NCBI GenBank assembly: GCA_032622095.1 | Contig: CP136065.1 | Location: 248,061,474 to 248,125,473 of the forward strand | DNA length: 64,000 nt | Direction: 5' to 3' | Origin: Siphonodentalium dalli | Lineage: Eukaryota; Mollusca; Scaphopoda; Gadilida; Siphonodentaliidae | Shown: piece by piece, positions 61,674-64,000 of the stretch | Numbering within the stretch: position 1 is the first letter of the stretch | Layout: every line of letters begins with the position of its first letter | Notes under the pieces: model-generated | The model's database searches: none | Told to the model about the DNA's origin: nothing | Seen by the model: the letters and a program-made list of their open reading frames with translations, nothing else | Translations under genes and position numbers: made by a program

Positions 61674-62417
61674 ATGAAGAAAATGGTCGCTGTTCCCTTC
61701 AAAATGTTGGATGACATTAAAAAATGGAGAATGAGTCTAACTAATCCGAAATTAGCACCTAATCCTGAAATTACGAATATTTCAAAACTAAACAGAGATT
61801 TGAATTCAGTTTCTGATCAAAATTTGTCAGAGTCTGAGAAGGTTCAATTATATGATACAACTTTGCACAAATTGAAAACTTCTCAAAAATCAGTTAGAGC
61901 TATTTCAGCGCCGAAAACAGAACAACCATTTAATCATCATCATAGGGATGTGATAGAAAGTATTCCGTTAAAGATGAGAAAAAAAGCTGAACAACTTTTA
62001 CAACTGATTTCAAAACATCCACAAATGAAGTTTGATGAAAATGGACAATTAACATATGGTGAAAAAGTTATTAGAGGATCAAATATTGTTGATCTCCTCA
62101 ATGATATTGTACGACAAAGAAAAGGTTTCGAACCAACAGGTTAGCAAACCTTTTCACAAGGATTGAGCGAGCTTAATGTACCTCAAGATTTTGTAGGGAA
62201 CAGAAACCGCTGGCTTTGGATTAAAAAACATTTGAAAGATGATTCAGATGATGATTTTGAAACTCCGGTACAAAGCATAACACCAAAACGATTTGATTCT
62301 CGTCGATTCACACCAATGAAAGGTATAAAAGCAAGACATTCAAAAACTAAAATAGCAGATAGGTTGACACCAAAGGGTATTAAAACAGAAAAACACAATG
62401 GGATCCATACTAGATGA
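61674..62417 (+). pseudogene. Polinton hypothetical protein interrupted by one in-frame stop
   Basis: ATG 61674 reads to TAG at 62142-62144 and the same frame stays open to 62417. Relatives of this Polinton protein, as I recall, have Trp after PTG; a single G-to-A change would give this TAG. Features: AVPFKMLDDIKKW near the start, VIRGSNIVDLLNDIVRQRKG before the stop, and LNVPQDFVGNRNRWLWIKK after it, then a basic tail. The end overlaps the integrase start. Probably a structural or core protein; not identified. Confidence 0.6.
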
Positions 62418-63485
62418 ACAGTTATCTAAAATTTTCTATAACCCGAAGAAAGTTGGAAGTTATGGCGGTGTAAAGAAGCTTTTTGATGAAGCGAAAAAGC
62501 AGAATAAAAAAATAAAACTCATAGATGTGAAGAAATGGTTGCAAGGCCAGTCGACATATACTTTACACAAACCAATAATTAGAAAATTCCAACGTAGAAA
62601 GACTGTTGTAGCGGGGATTGATATTCAATGGCAGGCAGATTTAGCTGATCTTCAGAATTTGAAAAAAACATAATGATAATTGCAGATATCTGTTGTGTGT
62701 GATAGACGTTTTTTTCAAAATTTGCTTGGGTACTGCCAATCCACGATAAATCTGGACAAACTTTGATCGAATCATTCAGGAAAATTTTGAAATCTTCAAA
62801 ACGTAAACCAAAATCGTTTCAAGCTAATAAAGGTTCTGAATTCAAAAATGAAAAGTTTTTGAAATTTCTGCGATCAGAAAACATTCATTTCTTCACAACT
62901 GAGAATCCAGAGACTAAAGCAAGTATTGTTGAGCGATTTCAAAGAACTTTAAAAACTCGTATGTGGAAGTATTTCACACACAATAAAACTTCAAGATATA
63001 TTGATGTTTTACAGCCCCTAGTCAATTATTACAACAATAGTTATCACCGTAGCATAAAATCGAAACCGTCGGAAGTTACTTTGAAAACTGAAGCTGAAAT
63101 TTCCAAAAATCTATATGGAACAGGGAATAAAAAAGGAAAATCTACACTGAAAGTGGGTGACTTGGTTCGTATCAACAAAACCAAAAGAACATTTGAAAAG
63201 GGTTATTTACCAAACTGGACTCGTGAAATTTTCAAAGTTGATAAACTTTGTAAAACTAATCCAGTAATATACAAAGTTTCTGATCTTGATGGTGAAGAGA
63301 TTGATGGATCATTCTACAAACATGAAATCCAGCATATAAAAGAGAGTAAGGTGTATGAAATAGAATCAGTTATTGATAAAAGAACGAGAAGAGTGGGTGG
63401 TAAAACAGTAAAAGAAATTAAAGTTCATTGGCTTGGATATCCAAACAAGTTTGACAGTTGGATCCCAGCTTCAAATTTAGTATAA
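62398..63485 (+). pseudogene. INT: Polinton integrase with chromodomain, frameshifted and with altered active site
   Basis: Retroviral-type DDE integrase that inserts the element. ATG 62398 opens the N-terminal region (KVGSYGGVKKLFDEAKKQNK). The first core motif is QWQADLADLQNL near 62640. Reading is lost between 62671 and 62763 (stop, frame change and decay of the next strand). The second core motif reads QANKGSEFKN near 62820, where the family has Asp; Asn here removes a catalytic residue. The Glu region survives as KASIVERFQRTLK. A C-terminal chromodomain-like segment (YEIESVIDKRTRR ... HWLGYPNKFDSWIPASNLV) ends at 63485. So it is inactive for two independent reasons. Confidence 0.88.
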
Positions 63486-63498
63486 AACAGAATATATC

Positions 63499-63756
63499 AT
63501 GTTGGAAAATCATTCAGATTCAATTAATCTCGATGAACCATCACAATTTAAGTTCTGTGGTGAAAAAGTTGCTAAGAACCAAGTCACCTACTTCACGCAG
63601 ATAATTATTATTTATATCATAATAATTACATCTATTGTACACATTAGTATCCAGAGCGCAAACAAAGAATTGTGGCTTATTCTTCTAAGTAGTTCTCTAG
63701 GTTATATTCTACCAACACCTGGACTGAAATTATTGAAAAATACTGAGAAAAAATGA
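63499..63756 (+). CDS. Small membrane protein of Polinton
   Basis: 85 codons from ATG 63499, intact. A polar N-terminus is followed by two hydrophobic segments (VTYFTQIIIIYIIIITSIVH and ELWLILLSSSLGYILPTPGL), suggesting a two-pass membrane protein. Similar small membrane proteins recur in Polintons, though their role is not established. The stop overlaps the next ATG (ATGA at 63753-63756). Confidence 0.65.
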   Translation: MLENHSDSINLDEPSQFKFCGEKVAKNQVTYFTQIIIIYIIIITSIVHISIQSANKELWLILLSSSLGYILPTPGLKLLKNTEKK

Positions 63757-64000
63757 ATTCATTCTACATAACTCTCATGAGTGATAGTTCAATGTCACTT
63801 TACCCAGCCAACTCACACTGTTGTTTCACAGTTAAATTACCAAACACCATACATATTGATTAAGAGCTTTGGGAAGTTGCAATGGTTGAACTAATTGTAC
63901 CATCAGAAACATACAACATTATTGGAGATGCCTGCAAAATAAAAATAAAAACTTCTGTTCCAAGATTTTTACAATATCTGCACAAGTTACCAATAAGTGA
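63753..64000 (+). pseudogene. Start of a Polinton structural-type protein, cut by window end
   Basis: ATG 63753 overlaps the previous stop. FYITLMSDSSMSLYPANSHC and WEVAMVELIVPSETYNI match a widespread Polinton/adintovirus-type protein that I cannot name with certainty (capsid or penton candidate). An in-frame TAA at 63861-63863 interrupts it after 36 codons; the frame then stays open to the window end. Confidence 0.6.

Larger units (their letters stand above)
55542..64000 (+). mobile_element. Polinton/Maverick element, degenerate, right end outside window
   Basis: Contains family B DNA polymerase, packaging ATPase, small basic/hydrophobic proteins, integrase with chromodomain, a membrane protein and the start of a structural-type protein, all on the plus strand. 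The adenovirus-type protease and major capsid gene expected of the family are not in the window and could lie beyond 64000. Terminal repeats cannot be tested with one end missing, so the left border is provisional. Confidence 0.85.

Overview
This 64 kb window looks like an animal nuclear genome, most likely a marine invertebrate and probably a mollusc (inference from the spliced metazoan gene, the very high load of foldback and terminal-inverted-repeat elements, and a 155-160 bp repeat of a style common in bivalves). The only clear host gene is the ribosomal protein gene RPSA (40S ribosomal protein SA, the laminin-receptor homologue) on the minus strand. It has five coding exons between 17934 and 998. 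Its joins are exact and predict a complete 318-residue protein. Almost everything else is mobile or repetitive DNA.

RPSA occupies 1-18 kb. Its two largest introns (5.3 and 8.4 kb) are swollen by insertions: a 990 bp element inside a tandem repeat (4888-5877), two non-autonomous hAT-like elements with perfect 8-bp target duplications (7096-8738 and 9782-10958), and a nearly full-length hAT transposase gene broken by one frameshift (13517-15986). From 18 to 24.6 kb lies gene-free repeat-rich DNA, ending with a 1.55 kb element with C-rich ends and a 100-N assembly gap. From 24.7 to 39.2 kb is a tandem array of a nearly identical 3.21 kb unit (4.4 copies), joined directly to about 21 copies of a 69-bp minisatellite (39216-40652).

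From 42136 to 48987 sits a 6.85 kb DNA transposon with long inverted ends. Its decayed minus-strand gene combines a transposase-like body, an XPG/PIN-type nuclease domain and a C-terminal cysteine cluster, which fits the Academ (AcademX) superfamily. From 49 to 54 kb there are several short palindromic elements.

The right end (about 54-64 kb, running off the window) is a Polinton/Maverick element. It carries protein-primed family B DNA polymerase, packaging ATPase, small structural-like proteins, a retroviral-type integrase with chromodomain, a membrane protein and the start of a further structural-type protein. Most are broken by stops or frameshifts, and the integrase appears to have lost a catalytic aspartate. 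On its left flank is the most unusual locus: a small plus-strand ORF with two LYPDLSEF repeats (YPxL motifs, the type that binds ALIX) followed 17 bases later by a canonical replication-dependent histone-type 3' stem-loop. It is convergent with a minus-strand ORF carrying a CCHC zinc knuckle.
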